The position numbers were made by a program, and so were the translations under genes. Positions 13,825-26,505 of a stretch of 64,000 bases of DNA are shown piece after piece. Below the pieces are notes generated by a model that was not told the DNA's origin, searched no databases, and saw only the letters and a list, made by a program, of their open reading frames with translations. The DNA lies in the NCBI GenBank assembly GCA_016800925.1, contig JABCPU010000062.1, positions 124,001-188,000 of the forward strand, given 5' to 3'. Source of the DNA: Suillus spraguei (taxonomy: Eukaryota; Basidiomycota; Agaricomycetes; Boletales; Suillaceae). Each line of letters begins with the position of its first letter. Position 1 is the first letter of the stretch.

Positions 13825-14840
13825 TAGGGCTGCTCAATTCTTGCCAAGGCTCAGTTCGCGGGCTAAGCCCAGACCTATCATTAAAAAGGTCCACGCATGC
13901 TGACGGCAAGCATGGCACAACACAGTTGAACTTTATCTCGCAGGGCAAGCGCATAGGAATCGCGACTGCGCTCAGGGCCTCAGGCTGGACGATAATTCGG
14001 ACGTTAATCTTGATGAGCTTGCTAACGATAGTGACATTGTCTGTCTGGATTGCTCATGGCAGCTCTCGAATATCGATCCCTTGCTGTGCCATCTATTACC
14101 AGTGATGGTTCACGAGGACTATACAATCAGATTGCTCGGTGCAAAGACTTGTTTTCATGCTGCTTACAGAGTCCTGATCGTGAATTTTGACACTATCATG
14201 CGGTGCTTAGACAGCCTAGTACTAGTGTAGTCTTCTGAATCAATGATTTTTTTCGTCAACTTTCAATTAGTACATCTGAGTCAGTCGAGACACCTTTAAT
14301 GACAGGCTGGTTGCAAAAACCAGAAGATAATCTAAATTTTACACTGACAGGAACTAAACCACAAGTTGCGACATGTGAAGTATCAGCTTGGACGTTTTGT
14401 CTGCCCGCTATAAGTTGCAGTGGTAGTACAAATGAAGCATTGAGAATACAGGAGGGTGGCACTGGGAGTACTGCTTGAAGCTGGTGAGTTGCACGGCTGC
14501 GAACGTGCAAGCTAGAGCCTAGTGATAGTGTAAATCATTAGTCTGATCATCATGAATTATGAACGAGCTACACTTACAGCAAGGAAAGCTTATGCATACT
14601 CGTCAGACCCCAAAGATACTTGAAGCAGCTATAATATCAGCTCGCGCTCGCGCTATTCGAACGAGACATACCTGCACTGGGCCGCTAGCGATGGTTCCTC
14701 GTCAAACAACTTTGGATGATCAACAGAACAGAGTGCGTGTTATTTGTGAGTATTGACGGCCGGGTGCCGAACGTTAAGCGGGTGACAGGTGAACTCAGCT
14801 GGGCTGAGCCCGAACTGAGCCCAAGAATTGAGCAGTCCTA
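13825..14840. mobile_element. Non-autonomous DNA transposon with ~45-bp terminal inverted repeats
   Basis: The left end (from 13825, TAGGGCTGCTCAATTCTTG, continuing to about 13875) matches the reverse complement of the right end (about 14797-14840) with a few small gaps. The distinctive core CTCAGTTCG plus a GGGCT-AAGCCC-like palindrome is present at both ends. TA flanks both inner ends, consistent with a TA target duplication. Inside, plus-strand fragments of about 105 codons (about 13900-14227) and 75 codons (about 14242-14478) are open but not recognised. They do not form one transposase, so the element is probably a dead or captured-sequence derivative. It sits close to the undetermined 5' end of the NB-ARC gene and might separate it from its first exons. 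Confidence 0.6.
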
Positions 14841-14879
14841 ATGATAATCTCCGTTCAAGTAGTGGCATAGTTTATCCAT

Positions 14880-15310
14880 CATAATGTATCTGCATTTACT
14901 GCCTGAAGGTGAGTATATGTGCACTGCTTGTGTGTTGAGTCCCTGCCTAGCCCTCAGGCTGCTCATCATGCAACTACAGTGATGACAGGGAGTTTTTGGT
15001 AGGTGCATGATACTGGCGGTGCCACTGGATATCCCACTCCCAGATGGTGTGTGGTATTGGCTTATGAGCTGAATCCTGATGGTACAATGCCTATAGCCTA
15101 TTCTCAAGTGGTGTGTGATCCATCTTTTGTGTGATCCATCTTTTGTGTTATTTCACTGCCATTGATGGTACCATGGCCAGGTCCTGCTCTCAGTTGTGCA
15201 TCCTCTTGTCTTTTGAGCTGGATTCCTGATGCTGAAGGTGTCATGGCAATGTCTTGCTCTCAGAGGGTGCCTGATTTCGACGCTGAAGGTGCTTGCTTGT
15301 GACATTGTCA
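14880..15310. repeat. Degenerate short tandem/interspersed repeats
   Basis: Several related phrases recur at irregular spacing: GTGATCCATCTTTTGT twice in tandem (about 15112-15146), and CTGATGxTGAAGGTGxCATGGCAATG-like segments followed by TGCTCTCAG (about 15160-15300). No coding potential is visible. The region from here to 15872 holds no gene I can support. Confidence 0.4.
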
Positions 15311-15872
15311 TGTTCTAACTGCGACTTTTAGCCAGATCATGAAGATAAGGGTCGGTTGGACACCAGGTTATGATCTCGTGAGTATTAATGAAGGAGTACT
15401 GATACACCGAGATCAACATAGCAACACACACATACCTCTACAAGGTCTGGGCACGAGCCATTGACGGCCCACTGTAACCGCTTCGAACTCCAGTGCTTTT
15501 CAGTTCATTGATATCCTGCTACTTTGATGGTGGTGAACCAGGTTTCTCATCGCTGTGCATTACAATGCTTTGTACTCTCGTGATGACATACAATGTTAGA
15601 GTTTATCTGCTCATCTCCGCATGACATGCAATGTCTGAACACCAAGACTAGATCAAGGAAATACTGTAGGAATAAGCGAGGTTGTGGCAGTGGTGCACAA
15701 TGGCTCGGTCAACTGAGGTGCCGGCGGTCGCGGACAAGACATACCCGTCCGCGATGCTGTTCCCACCGCCTTCCTCAAACTCACTCTTATATTCCGTTTA
15801 TTTCTCTCCGAGTCGGATGTCTATGTGTGGCAGCAATCACTCAATACATTTCTTGTCGATTGACGTAAGAAA

Positions 15873-18800
15873 CTACATCTTGGAAAGGTCAGAATCAATC
15901 TGCAACTTGTGCACCCCTGCTCGCTCTTCATTCATGCTCTCGCCACGGTACTTCCGGCCAATTCGAGCCAAATCTCTACGCTTCCTCTTCATACCGCTCT
16001 TGTCAACCGCAAACGCAAGCAGACGAATAAATAAGTAGAGCACTGCAGTACTTTCGATCGCTGTCCAGAAGCCCTGTTCACGGGAAGAGACAAGCCAAAG
16101 AGGGACCACAGAAAGAAACATTAGATGATCGGTAGATATAGCGTCAATGGATATGACGAGCGGTGCGGATGCGAATTGAGGAGATGTTAGCACCAAAAGG
16201 ATACCCAATGCATAAGGTATTGTGCCGATCATTACTGTGCCCGCCCACACCCTATCACAAAAGCATCCAATGACTCCGGCGGATGCCACAAGCTGTACCG
16301 AAGACCAGCCTGAGGTCTGGCGCATCAAACCATGGGTTGTATCGGGTGGGGCAGAAAACAAGCTGAAGATTAAACAAGTGTAATGCGATGAAATGAATCC
16401 TAGAATGACGAACACGAGTCCGAGGAATATGCTCCATGTTTGCAGAGCGTTGGGTTGCAGATTGTCCTGATCCAGAGTGTCGGCTCTCACCGTATCGTGA
16501 AGTAATATAATGTTTGTAAAACCTGGTTCACGTTTGACAAATTCGGGCACCAGACTTCCCTTCTTTTGGAAGTGGACGTGGGGTGGAATGTTTGGAATAA
16601 TAAGTGATGTGAAATAGTCTGGCGCAGCTGACGAATACAGAAGCAAAGATTCCCGACGCCGGTGAATTGTGTTGGGTTGGTGAGGCAGATACGTTCCGCG
16701 TCAGCGAGGTGTAACAACACTCTTTCCAGTGTGTGTCGAATGAGTTTTTCAGGGATGCTATTGGTATTGAGGCCTGGGACAATCAGTTCAGAGTAGTGCA
16801 CCCTGGCCCAAATTTCCTCCGTAGTAAACAGGGTGCCCAGGTTGGCGCTTCCAGTAGCCCAAAGGCAGTGTATCATCCCTAAAAGCTGACGAGGATACGA
16901 CTTTCGCGTCGGCAACAATTTCCTGATCGCTCGGGTGAGCTGCTCCAATCCGCAAATCATAGTTGCTAACTTGGCAGTCGGGGAGGTCGAATCAACAAGA
17001 GACTCGGAGAACGGGAGGATCTGGACCGAAACCAATACAGGCAGGAGGTTTCCAGTTGATCCAGGTAGTGCAGGATGAGACCTTCGAACGAGGGAGAACT
17101 CAGATACTGGCTTGTCATTTTCTGATTCGTCAGATGTAGATAGAAGATCGTGTTCCTATTCAGAGCAACCTATTTCAGTCTCATCCTACAGATAGCTTGA
17201 GCTAAGTTACCTAAACGCATACGCACTCAAATGTCTGGTTTGCAGCTCCGATAGTGCTTTCTGCCTGAGCACCAATTGCTCTTTCATACGAGGAAAAATG
17301 ACATTGCGCCATCGGGAAATTTCGAGGCGGAGAGGCGGCGGCAGGGTCTCTTCTTCTAGCGACTCGTAATCCTGCATAATACCAGAATTTTCCCTGAACC
17401 ATTCCCTATCTTCTTTTAGGGAGTTCCACTGTCGGCCCATCCAACTTTCTTCAAGGGCTAGCGAGTCGCAAACCGAAAATGTGGAATCTTGGCAAAGCTG
17501 CGCTTGGAGCCTTTTACAATTGCTTTCCTGTCGAGATATATTGGCGTCAACATCTCTAGTTGAAGTATCACCGAGACTTTGGCGACAAATATCAGCAGCG
17601 TGCTGATATCGGTGGAGAAATCTGTTAAAGTCTTGATGCCGAAGTCCGTTGCAGCAAAGCTCGAGCAGGGATTTCGGACCTGTCTCTCTAACAGCGTTGT
17701 GCAGCGATGCTAGCGCCTCCTGCGTAGCTAGGCTAACATTATCAGAGTTATATCTCTGATTGCCACCAGAGACGAGAAAATACTCAGAAAGTGTGCTATG
17801 GACTGGGACCAAATGTTGCACTCCTGTGGTAGTCACTCGAACATCGAATAGAACGCCTGCAGCGTTCCGTGCGAGATGAATAGCAAGATCGTCTGTTTCC
17901 GGGTTAAGTTCCAGCTTTTGGATTGAAGGACATGACTGTAACGCCTGCAGGAAATTAACGGAGTGACGGGACTTGGAGAAAACGTGAGGAACTGCAAAAG
18001 GATCTCCAGGACACGTTCAAGTTGCGTCTGGTCAGAGTCGGAGAATCGCTGAAGCTGGACAGCCAGATAGTACTTGTACATTGCGAAGATGCCTGACGGA
18101 GTGTCGTTCAGGAGCTGGAACCGTCTGTCTCGGTTGTACAGACTAGGATACTGTGTCATGTTCTTCACTAAGAATATGTACTGGAACATATTCTCGGATC
18201 GCCTGACGAGATTTTGGACAAGATAAGCCTCATCAGGATCATCTGGTCCATGTAATTTGAACGACATGACGCGCGTACGCCTCAAGATTGGATTGTGTAG
18301 TGCCGTCACTTCCCATAACTATCGTGGGCAGCCCAGCGACCAAATTGGTTACATGCGGATCTTGGCATCCAATGAGAAGGATACGCGCACGCGCAGTCAT
18401 ATTGTTAAGTATCCATGGGATCAATCCGTCCTGCTGAAATGCACGGTTTTCGCAACGATCTACGGCGTCAATGACGATCCTTCAAAGATGAACTAAGCAA
18501 GAGTAAGCAATAAGGGGAGACAGTATGCCCACCTAATCGTGTCGAATGATTCCAGTAAAGTTGCAATCCGTGTCCGAAGCCCCAGCTCTGAAAGCATGCC
18601 GTGTCCAGAGGCCGACACATATTCATCACCTCGCAAAGACCTACTGTGCTGTAATGACATGCCCGACACAATTTGCCGCAATAAAGTCATGAGGATTGCT
18701 TTCGATGAAGCCTCTTGTCGTACATCAGAATACTGATCCGCTGCAGGATCCGCACCACAGAAATAGTAAAGCAATACTCCGCGGTGACCAGCATCCTCCT

Positions 18801-19923
18801 CTTTCTTCCGAATCATGTCAATCATATGAGCTGTCAAGACGGATTTTCCTGTGCCTGGCTTCCCTGAAATAAACAACTTTGCAGACGTTTCCATTGATAG
18901 CCAATCTACAATGGATGGATGGGATTTGGTCCAGGCGCAGGGATTTTCGATGCACCGTGATTTGTTGAGATACAAGTCGAGGTGATCTTCGTAATTTGTA
19001 CAATGAAGGAGGTGGTTCACCCCTTCTATTCGGTCCGCTACCAAAGACGGAGGGAAGAGAAATGGCAATCATTATTGGGGACACCCGAAGGAATAATTCC
19101 ACTCACAAATATACCTGCGTTGCTCATCCTCCGCATAAGCGACAAAAGTTCCATAGTGTGCCGAATTAAGGGTCGTTCGCATATCTTCTCTTGCAGCCCG
19201 AAGCTTGCCCGGTATATTCTGAGATCCGGCAATTCTCTTGACTACCCAATCTTTGCTTAGTCGCACGTTTGCGAGTGAAACTGAAAAACATACACTTTGT
19301 TATAATCGACTCGTGTTTCTCTAGGTCCGGGTTCAATGAAGCCTCGATAGGACGATGACACCCAGGTACTCACCGCCTACATAATCCCTCAAATTTGCAT
19401 GAAGGCGACAAACGCCTTGAAAGCCGAGATGATTGCGTGACGTTCCGCATCGGAAAGGGTTGTCATCCGCTCGGATCGGATGATTAGAGGGACACCATCC
19501 AAGACTTCGTTTAACCCGTAAATCACCTCTGTGATACCATAGTCAGCCATGGTCCATGCAAATTAACAGAGGTGGTACCGTCTAAAATCTCCGCTTTGGC
19601 AGCAGCTATCTGTGGACGTGGCGTCTACATACACAGGTGCTGTCCGAGGAACCTACTCACTGTGACGATACACTTCAGACCGCCATACAAGGGAGCTGCA
19701 ATCGAACTCGTGGCGGCGAGGGCTGCAAGAATCCGTCGCAACTGTCCAAGAACATCTTGGCTTTTGCCATGAATTTATCTCTTTTTTTGAGGCGAAGCTT
19801 GAATTCAGAGTCCTCTGGAAGCTTCAAATGTTCCAAGTCGGATCCGCGCAGTCGGGAGCTGGTCAGGTCATTAGCCAACTTTGTGAATTCAGTGCGTAAC
19901 TGAGAGATATCTGCTTGGTCCAT
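15873..19923 (-). pseudogene. NACHT-domain NLR-like gene with C-terminal membrane segments; frame broken at several points
   Basis: Read on the minus strand the pieces give a helical N-terminal region (19923 to about 19100), then a NACHT NTPase with P-loop SGKPGTGKS (about 18842-18871) and Walker B IVIDAVDRCENRAF (about 18448-18482). A helical middle part follows (HLVPVHSTLSEYF, about 17790). The C-terminal region has several hydrophobic stretches (for example WSIFLGLVFVILGFIS), ending in a basic tail at 15873. Introns of about 50 bp join several pieces cleanly. At five or so places (near 19755, 19400, 18275, 17960 and 16685) the protein continues in another frame with no usable intron, as if one base were missing. 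It is therefore a decaying gene or contains assembly errors. By family it would be an intracellular sensor; a membrane-anchored C-terminus is unusual. Confidence 0.65.
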
Positions 19924-21365
19924 TCTAATGACCCAGAAGGAGATGAAAAGGATGGTATTCTACTATTGAATCTAGTGGGGTCTAGGCGTGAGTAAGGCGG
20001 CGCAACGCACCTCCTCAGACAAAATGAATCCTTACGGCACTGCATTCGCTCCCTGGGGCTTCACGCATGGTGACCTGATCGATGGGCCCCACCGCCCATC
20101 AGGGCCATCACAGCTCACCTTAGGTTCGGACACATGCTCCGGGCCGAAAAACCTTCAGGGCTTTACCCAAATGTTTCCCTGCGTTGCAATTAGCTATCAT
20201 AGAGGTGTACTTCACCTTACTATCCAATACTCTGTTTTCCTTTCGTCAATCAGCCACCGCGTATAGAAAGCATAGAGGATTACATAAGTAACGACCATAA
20301 GTATTCAAATATTCACTCATTATGTAATACATTCGCTAATTACATAGGCTGTATCTACCGACTTTGTGTTTGCTGTCGTGCAGCGGTTTTAGTATAGGTA
20401 GCGAGAACAAAAGAAAATGTTTGTTTTATTGAAGCAGGCGTTTTTTTGGGGGGCGGAAGCTCCGAAGGGGCGACCCGACCTCGATAGCGGCCCTAACCTG
20501 TGCAAGAGAGAGCCGAGGTGAGCCGCGATGGGTGGGCAATCTCGCAGCCTCGAACTCAGCAAGTACCGGCTACCTGGGCCCCTGGAAGAGTACTAGAATG
20601 TACTAGTAGTTGAAGCCAGTTGAAGTAGTAGTAATGTAAGCTGCGAGGATCCGAGAGATAACGAGGACAAGGGAGTGGTGGGTGGGGAAAAGAAAAACAG
20701 AAGGCAGCAGTTTGAACCTGCTGGAGCGTGGCGCAGGCGCTGTGATGCGGAGACAAGAGAGGCCTCGTGCTGCAAGTACTGCCGCTGGCCGGCCCGATCA
20801 GCAAAACCACTGAAATGAACGCTTAACTCACGCCTGTTACGAACGCTTACGAACTTCAGTAGTGCACTCATACCCTTCACTGTCATTATTTTATTTCGCC
20901 ATTCTAAACTCACGAGAAATGCAGAACTGAAAGTTTCAACTTGAGTATTGATGCTGGAGATTTCCTGTTCCCGGAAGGTTTTCGTATCACATATGGAGTA
21001 GTTGCTTTTTTAACTTTCGGTTGGCACAGTCCCTCGCTCATGCGGTTCGACCGAGACTATACCAAACAGAACGATGGGCTTTCACGACGGTTTCAAATAT
21101 CAGATCAGTGTCACAAAGTCTTAATTCTAGCCCTACACCAGTGCTCGCTTCGGGATACCAAGTCAACCAACCAACCAACCAGACCTAATTACCCGAACCC
21201 TATATCCAACAGGGTTCGAGTCTCATGCTCAGGAGAAGATGACCTGACTGCTAAGCTCGTTTAAATATCAGATAGCAATATCGTATTACAGGTGAGTGGT
21301 ACCAGCAATAATTAGATAGCGTGTGAATACATCTGATAAAGATCAAATAAAGCCTCGTCATCACA
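19924..21365. other. Intergenic region, no supported gene
   Basis: Short unconvincing frames only. A GC-rich patch around 20440-20580 and a CAAC-rich run (ACCAACCAACCAACC near 21165) are the only compositional features. The sequence presumably holds the NACHT gene promoter on its left and the 3' region of the sugar-porter gene on its right. Confidence 0.5.
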
Positions 21366-23689
21366 TCATGCATTTGCCTTCTCCAGCTCCTCCTTCCTCC
21401 TCGCCTTCTCATCGCCCTCAGTGCTCGACTCCTCACCGTCGCTCTCCAACTGATAAAGCACCTCAGGGACTGGGTCCTGGAACAACACGAACTTCTTGAA
21501 GCCGTAGGGTATCTGCCGCAGACCATACATAGCGTGCGTCCCAAGGGGAATAGCGAAAACTTGATCCAGCTCCTCCAAAGTCTTTCCTTTCGTCTCGCGC
21601 ACGAATAGCAAGATGAGCACCCAGAGAATACAGCACCATGCTGCGTACCAACCAAAGGCACCCTGTGGCTTGAAAGCCAAGATGAGTGAAGGCCAAGTGA
21701 TTGATAGAATAAAGTTCCAGAACCAGGTGGTCGCAGTGGCAAAGGACATGCCGATATCACGGATATAGAGAGGGAAGGCCTCTGCGGAGTACGTGAACGG
21801 CACTGGACCTTCGCCTGGGGAATAGAAGATCGCGAAAAGGTCTGAAAGAGCAGATGTCAATAGCAGTGTTTAATACCAACAGGATAACGTACATATTCCG
21901 ATACTAACGCCAGTTACACGCCCTGTTTCCGAAGTACACCAGAAGGAGAAGCCTGTGATTAAAAGACAGGCAGCCATGCAGGGGAATGTGAACAAAAGCA
22001 AGTTCCTACGCCCGAAAGTGTCGATCTAGTATGCCGAATTTTAATATTTACAGAAATCCCGACTATAGAAGGAATCACTTACAGTGAAAACAGCAGGGAG
22101 GGCGAACAACCAGTTAAGTGCTCCGAACCCAAGTGAGGAAGCTAGTGCCGCAACCTGCGTGAAACCAGAAGCCAAGAAGATGTTGGACGAGTAGTAAGCT
22201 GTGATCGCGTCAATAGTCATTTCAAAACATGAACACATATATCATACCAATGACATTAACACCACAAAACTGCTGACCGAACATGACAACCCAACTAGCA
22301 AGGGCAGCATGCCTGTTACGCGGAATCGTGAACATCTCGATAACACGGTTGCGACCCTTCTTCATTTCGTTCTCGGCCTCGAGCAATACGTGAATATAGT
22401 ACAAGTCACGAGCAGCCTGAACGCGCGAGAAACGAAGCCGACAAAGCTCATTGAAAGCATCCTCGTAGCGACCCTTGGAGATCAACCAACGAGGCGACTC
22501 CGGTGCGAATAAGACTTGCATACAGACAATAAGACCGGGGATACCAGCAGAACCTAGCATGAGTCGCCAGTTCAGACCAGTCACACCGGGTCTATCTGGA
22601 ATGAAGTAGAATGCCAAGTCGATAAGGTCTCCTAGAGCAATGCCGAAAGCAGTCCACATCTGCCACATCATGACGAGAGCACCACGTATCGGTGCGGGTG
22701 AACACTCGGCGGTATACACTGGGACAGTGGAAGATTTGGGACCGATACCAAAACCAAGGAAGAAGCGTGCGATGAAAAGGTGCCACCAGGTATTTGTCAA
22801 TCCAGACCAGATGCATGTCAAGAACGAGATCATGCAAGTGATGAAAATGGTCTTTTTACGCCCAAGATAGTGGTTAAGCGGGTGCGTCAGCCAACAAGAA
22901 ATTGTGGCGCAGCATCTGTGAAGTGATGAGGAATGATATGATATTCCGCAATAAGAACAAAGAACGCACAAGTAGGGTGCAGAGTTGATGAGACCGATCA
23001 ACCACGAATCACGTTCTGTACACACGATTTACGGATTATGATTATTGGAACGATGGAAAAACATTTGACGCACTGCTACCGGTACCAATGCCGAACTGCT
23101 TGGGATAAAGGATTTGAGCGCCATTAATAACAGCCTCATCCATTCCCTGAACAGCCGCAGCAAGTGATGACATCACGACCATCTATTTCAACGATAAGCA
23201 TGACAAACAGTCCAATGAGAGCGATACTGACGTAATACAACATGGGTGTCTGTCGCCACCTGTGCGTAACCTCTTCCGTTAAAATCCGTTTATCTTCATC
23301 TGAGAATATGTCTAGACGATTATAACCTGCGCATCCAGAAACTCAAAATCAGCCAAGGCAAACGTTTCCCAAGTCAACATACATGTGTGATCCTGTGCAA
23401 CAAGCGCCCCTTTCTTAAGCTCAGGCAACAGATGGGTCAGGCCTCTCTCCTGGGCGAAAATTTCGACATCCGCCATAAGACGATCATGAGGAATGCCGCG
23501 GAGGGGGTTCGATAACTTGGCATCGGCATTACTGGCATAAAAGCGTCAATCTGGGCACTCGACACAGGGGCGATCTGATACGCACGCGATAGCTCTAGTC
23601 TCAGCGTCCATATTTGGTGAATGGTGGTGAGCATGATGTTGGTGCTCCACCACTTCAGATTTTTCGTTCGGGGGTGGGGATGTCGACAT
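21366..23689 (-). CDS. MFS sugar porter (hexose/inositol-type transporter)
   Basis: A twelve-helix plasma-membrane sugar/H+ symporter-type protein of the sugar porter family. Signatures: [17 protein letters not shown] in helix 1, GRKKTIF after helix 2, a GFGIG motif, [25 protein letters not shown], and [15 protein letters not shown] at the end of helix 12. The start at 23689 opens with a hydrophilic, His-rich leader. Splicing joins it to an [11 protein letters not shown]...[11 protein letters not shown] segment, a leader type I associate with fungal inositol/quinate-like porters. At least seven short introns are needed, for example one removing the stretch between CGVNVI and AYYSSNIF. The acidic C-terminus ([20 protein letters not shown]) is cytoplasmic. 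The substrate is not determinable from sequence. All exons I traced keep frame. Confidence 0.85.
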
Positions 23690-24548
23690 TTCAGTCGTAG
23701 GCGCGCGGTACGGAAAGAGGGCGGAAAGGCAACCTTACTCTTATCGGGTTTATACAAACTTGGGATTATATAGAGCCGCGCCTAATAACCCAAAAGAGCA
23801 AACTATACAAAAACATCATGGATCATGCCGTTAGTTATGCAACAAATCCGAGGGTGATCAAAAAGCCCACCCCACTTTCTGGTATAAATTTATCCGGCAT
23901 GTGATTGCTTAGTATAGTTTGCCAACAATGCATTATGCATTATGATGGATGGCCCTTCCGGTACTGGAGACAATTCCACGCAACAGCCTTGAGATGCGAT
24001 GGTGCCGTTGAACGACCTAGAAGTTAGGCGTTTCAACAAAGTCTCACGATGAAAACGCCGCAACGTATTACTAACCTGACGAAACTCGGCCTAGTAGATC
24101 ATGCCATGGCCCAGGTCAGAAGCCATATATATAAACCTTCTGATGCGGCAAGTGACTTGGTATTAATTGAACGCGTGGATGAAATAAGAGGACTGCTGTT
24201 GATGACCGGGCCAAAAGAGACACTGCAAGTGGGAAATTTGAAATCTTGGCCAGTTGGCGGAGTTTGTCCTACAGCAAGTACGTCACTTGTTCTCGTTGCT
24301 TACCACCAGCCAATCGATAAATTGCACCAGCCATCGATGCGATGGAACTCTCCGAATTGATTTCCATCCCCACAGCAATTAACTCATACGTTGATCCCAT
24401 CCTCACGCTTCTTGCTTCTTCGCTTAGTAAGGCACAGCATCCGGGTTGTCCACAATTGTCTACACTACATCCCGCTCCAATCGAACTGCGGATAATTCAT
24501 GATTCGGATCATAACAATGGATAGGGTATCATCCCTATCGATATCCTC
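23690..24548. other. Sugar-porter upstream region / ALDH downstream region
   Basis: No gene is supported. Plus-strand open frames at 24049-24524 have no recognisable domain and overlap the region just beyond the aldehyde dehydrogenase stop. The promoter of the sugar-porter gene is expected between 23690 and about 24050; a TATAAA lies at 23882-23887. Confidence 0.45.
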
Positions 24549-26505
24549 TCACAATCCGCTTGGCGGAATAGGCGCATATACCCCAGCAGTGAGGGCTTTC
24601 ACTGCCTCCTCCGAGTGTGGCGGATACCGAATCGCCAGGTATGGCTCAGCCCTATCCACATTCAGTTCGGCCTTCAAACGCATAAAAAGGCAATCGGATG
24701 GAACTCACTCCTTTGGCATATCAATAGAGCTGCGAAGCTGCGTGAACGTATCGTACGTATGTTTCATAACCTGGTTTCCGTCTGTCACGGCTTGTGTCAG
24801 TATCATTCTATGCACTCCCAGGTGGAGTTAAATCTCACAGCCTGATTCCCCTACTCCCGCAAATGGTAGCTCATGCACTGGTAGATAAAATTAGGTGAGC
24901 GCTCGTCCAACCATGATGTCAATACGTACCGGCTAGCTGTTGGAACGTATCATTGAAAACAATTCCGCCGCTCTGTGTTTCCGACACAACTTTAAGTTTG
25001 ATTATCATGAAGTGACAGTCACATCAGCCAAGGGAAACTCACGCCGTTGCTTCACACTCTCATTGTCACTAAAAGCGTACAAAACTAGCGGATGAGAGCT
25101 TTGTGCCACATGTCAGCTGTCGAGTTGGATCATGGGACAAGGGCTTACCGTGCATTAACAAAGTCGACTGCCTCATCGAGGGAATCCACGGGCACGATGG
25201 GTAAAATCGGACCAAAGATTTCTCTATAAATACTATGTTATCAGAATCACATTTCTGACAGAGAAATACTGACTCTTCCAGCAAGGAGTCGCCGTTCGCA
25301 ACATTCTTGACAATGGTGGGCTCGAGTCTCTTCCTCGCAGCGTCAGCGCGACCCTGAAGAACGACTTCACCCTTTGTGCGGGAAAGAAGTGAAGTGAGGC
25401 GTTTATGGTGCAGATCTGACACGATACTTCCAAACAATGGCGAATCCAGCGCACCCTCGGGGAAGAATGCATTATAATGCTTCTGGAATGCCTTGACCAG
25501 GTCATCTTGCTTGTCCCGCTGTACGAGGATATAGTCAGGTGCTACGCAGATCTGTCAGGATTCCCATTCAGTATCCCATATCAGGGAATGGTCACGAATC
25601 AACTCGCCTGTCCTGCATTGTTGCATTTGCCCCACAAGATCCTTTTTGCGGCAAGATCGATATCGTATGCAGAGTCGATAATAACAGGGCTCTTTCCACC
25701 TAATTCCAGCGTCAGTGGCGTTAGGTGCTTAGCCGCAGCGCTGGCGACGATCCTGGCAACCCTGCCGTTCCCCGTGTAGAAAATATGATCCCATTGAAGC
25801 TCAAGAAGCTTTGAAGTTTCAGGCACAGCGCCATTAACGACGCGGTACATATTTGGATCGAGGTACTTTGGCACAATTTCCTCCAAGAGCTGCGAGAAGG
25901 TGGGGACAAGCTCAGAGGGCTTCAGTACGGCAGTACAGCCCGCCGCGATTGCTCCAATGAGAGGTTGGAAAGTGAGGATCATAGGGTAATTCCATGGTCT
26001 GTTGAGCGTGATGTCAGGAAGCAGGATCATCTGAGGCAGTATCTTCCGTCTCACGAGATTATCAACGCAGTGCCCTTCGGAGCCTTGTAGATCCTGGCAC
26101 ATGTATAATTATTAGCGACATTGATCGATCGAACGATCACTCACGTTGGCTTCCATGGCTTCTGCCAATCAGGCACGTCAGGATACTCTGTCTTGGCCCA
26201 CTCTGGGAGTTGCTGTGCACTCTTCACAGCTCTTTCGATGACGGTGCCTACTTCAGCCATGAGAACCTCTGTTTTCGGCTTTCCGAGGTCCTTGTTTATG
26301 GCATCACAGATGAGCTCCCGTTCGTTCTGCGCCATGCGCGCGAGCTGGTATAGCTGGTGTTGACGCCACGGCAAGGGACGTGTGATTCCGCTCCGAAACG
26401 TCGCTCGAAGAGCATCTCTAATCTTCACCGCTGACTGAGATCGTGTTCGGGTACTGAAGAGACCGTACTACTCACCTTTGGGAGTGCACTGACGGTGGTT
26501 GCCAT
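24549..26505 (-). CDS. NAD(P)+-dependent aldehyde dehydrogenase, class 3 (fatty aldehyde dehydrogenase-like)
   Basis: Oxidises aldehydes to acids; class-3 fungal enzymes such as yeast Hfd1 act on fatty aldehydes at membranes. Exon 1 (26505-26476, [10 protein letters not shown]) splices to [13 protein letters not shown] (from 26433). Further blocks are [49 protein letters not shown], the general-base Glu in [13 protein letters not shown], and NNAGQ-IC with the catalytic Cys. [10 protein letters not shown] and [21 protein letters not shown] and a C-terminal [10 protein letters not shown] (stop at 24549) follow. All core residues are present. The intron between NNAGQ and the catalytic ICVAPDY starts with GC instead of GT (25607-25552). 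The gene has about eight short introns and stands alone, with no pathway neighbours. Confidence 0.88.

Noticed and set aside
13536..14105. 189-codon open frame on the plus strand
   Set aside because: It spans the border of the TIR element, has no recognisable domain and poor composition; a different frame inside the element looks more protein-like.
17937..19410. 22-23-nt GT...AG segments at the NACHT gene frame breaks, as ultra-short introns
   Set aside because: Far below the 45-60 bp of all other introns here, with no branch-site room. In at least one case removing the segment does not restore the right frame, so one-base gaps explain the breaks better.
21180..21245. B-box-like GGGTTCGAGTCTC as part of a tRNA gene
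   Set aside because: No A box at the right distance and the T stem pairs only partly.
24049..24845. Plus-strand open frames downstream of the aldehyde dehydrogenase
   Set aside because: They partly overlap the ALDH C-terminal exons on the other strand and have no domain; likely shadows or chance.
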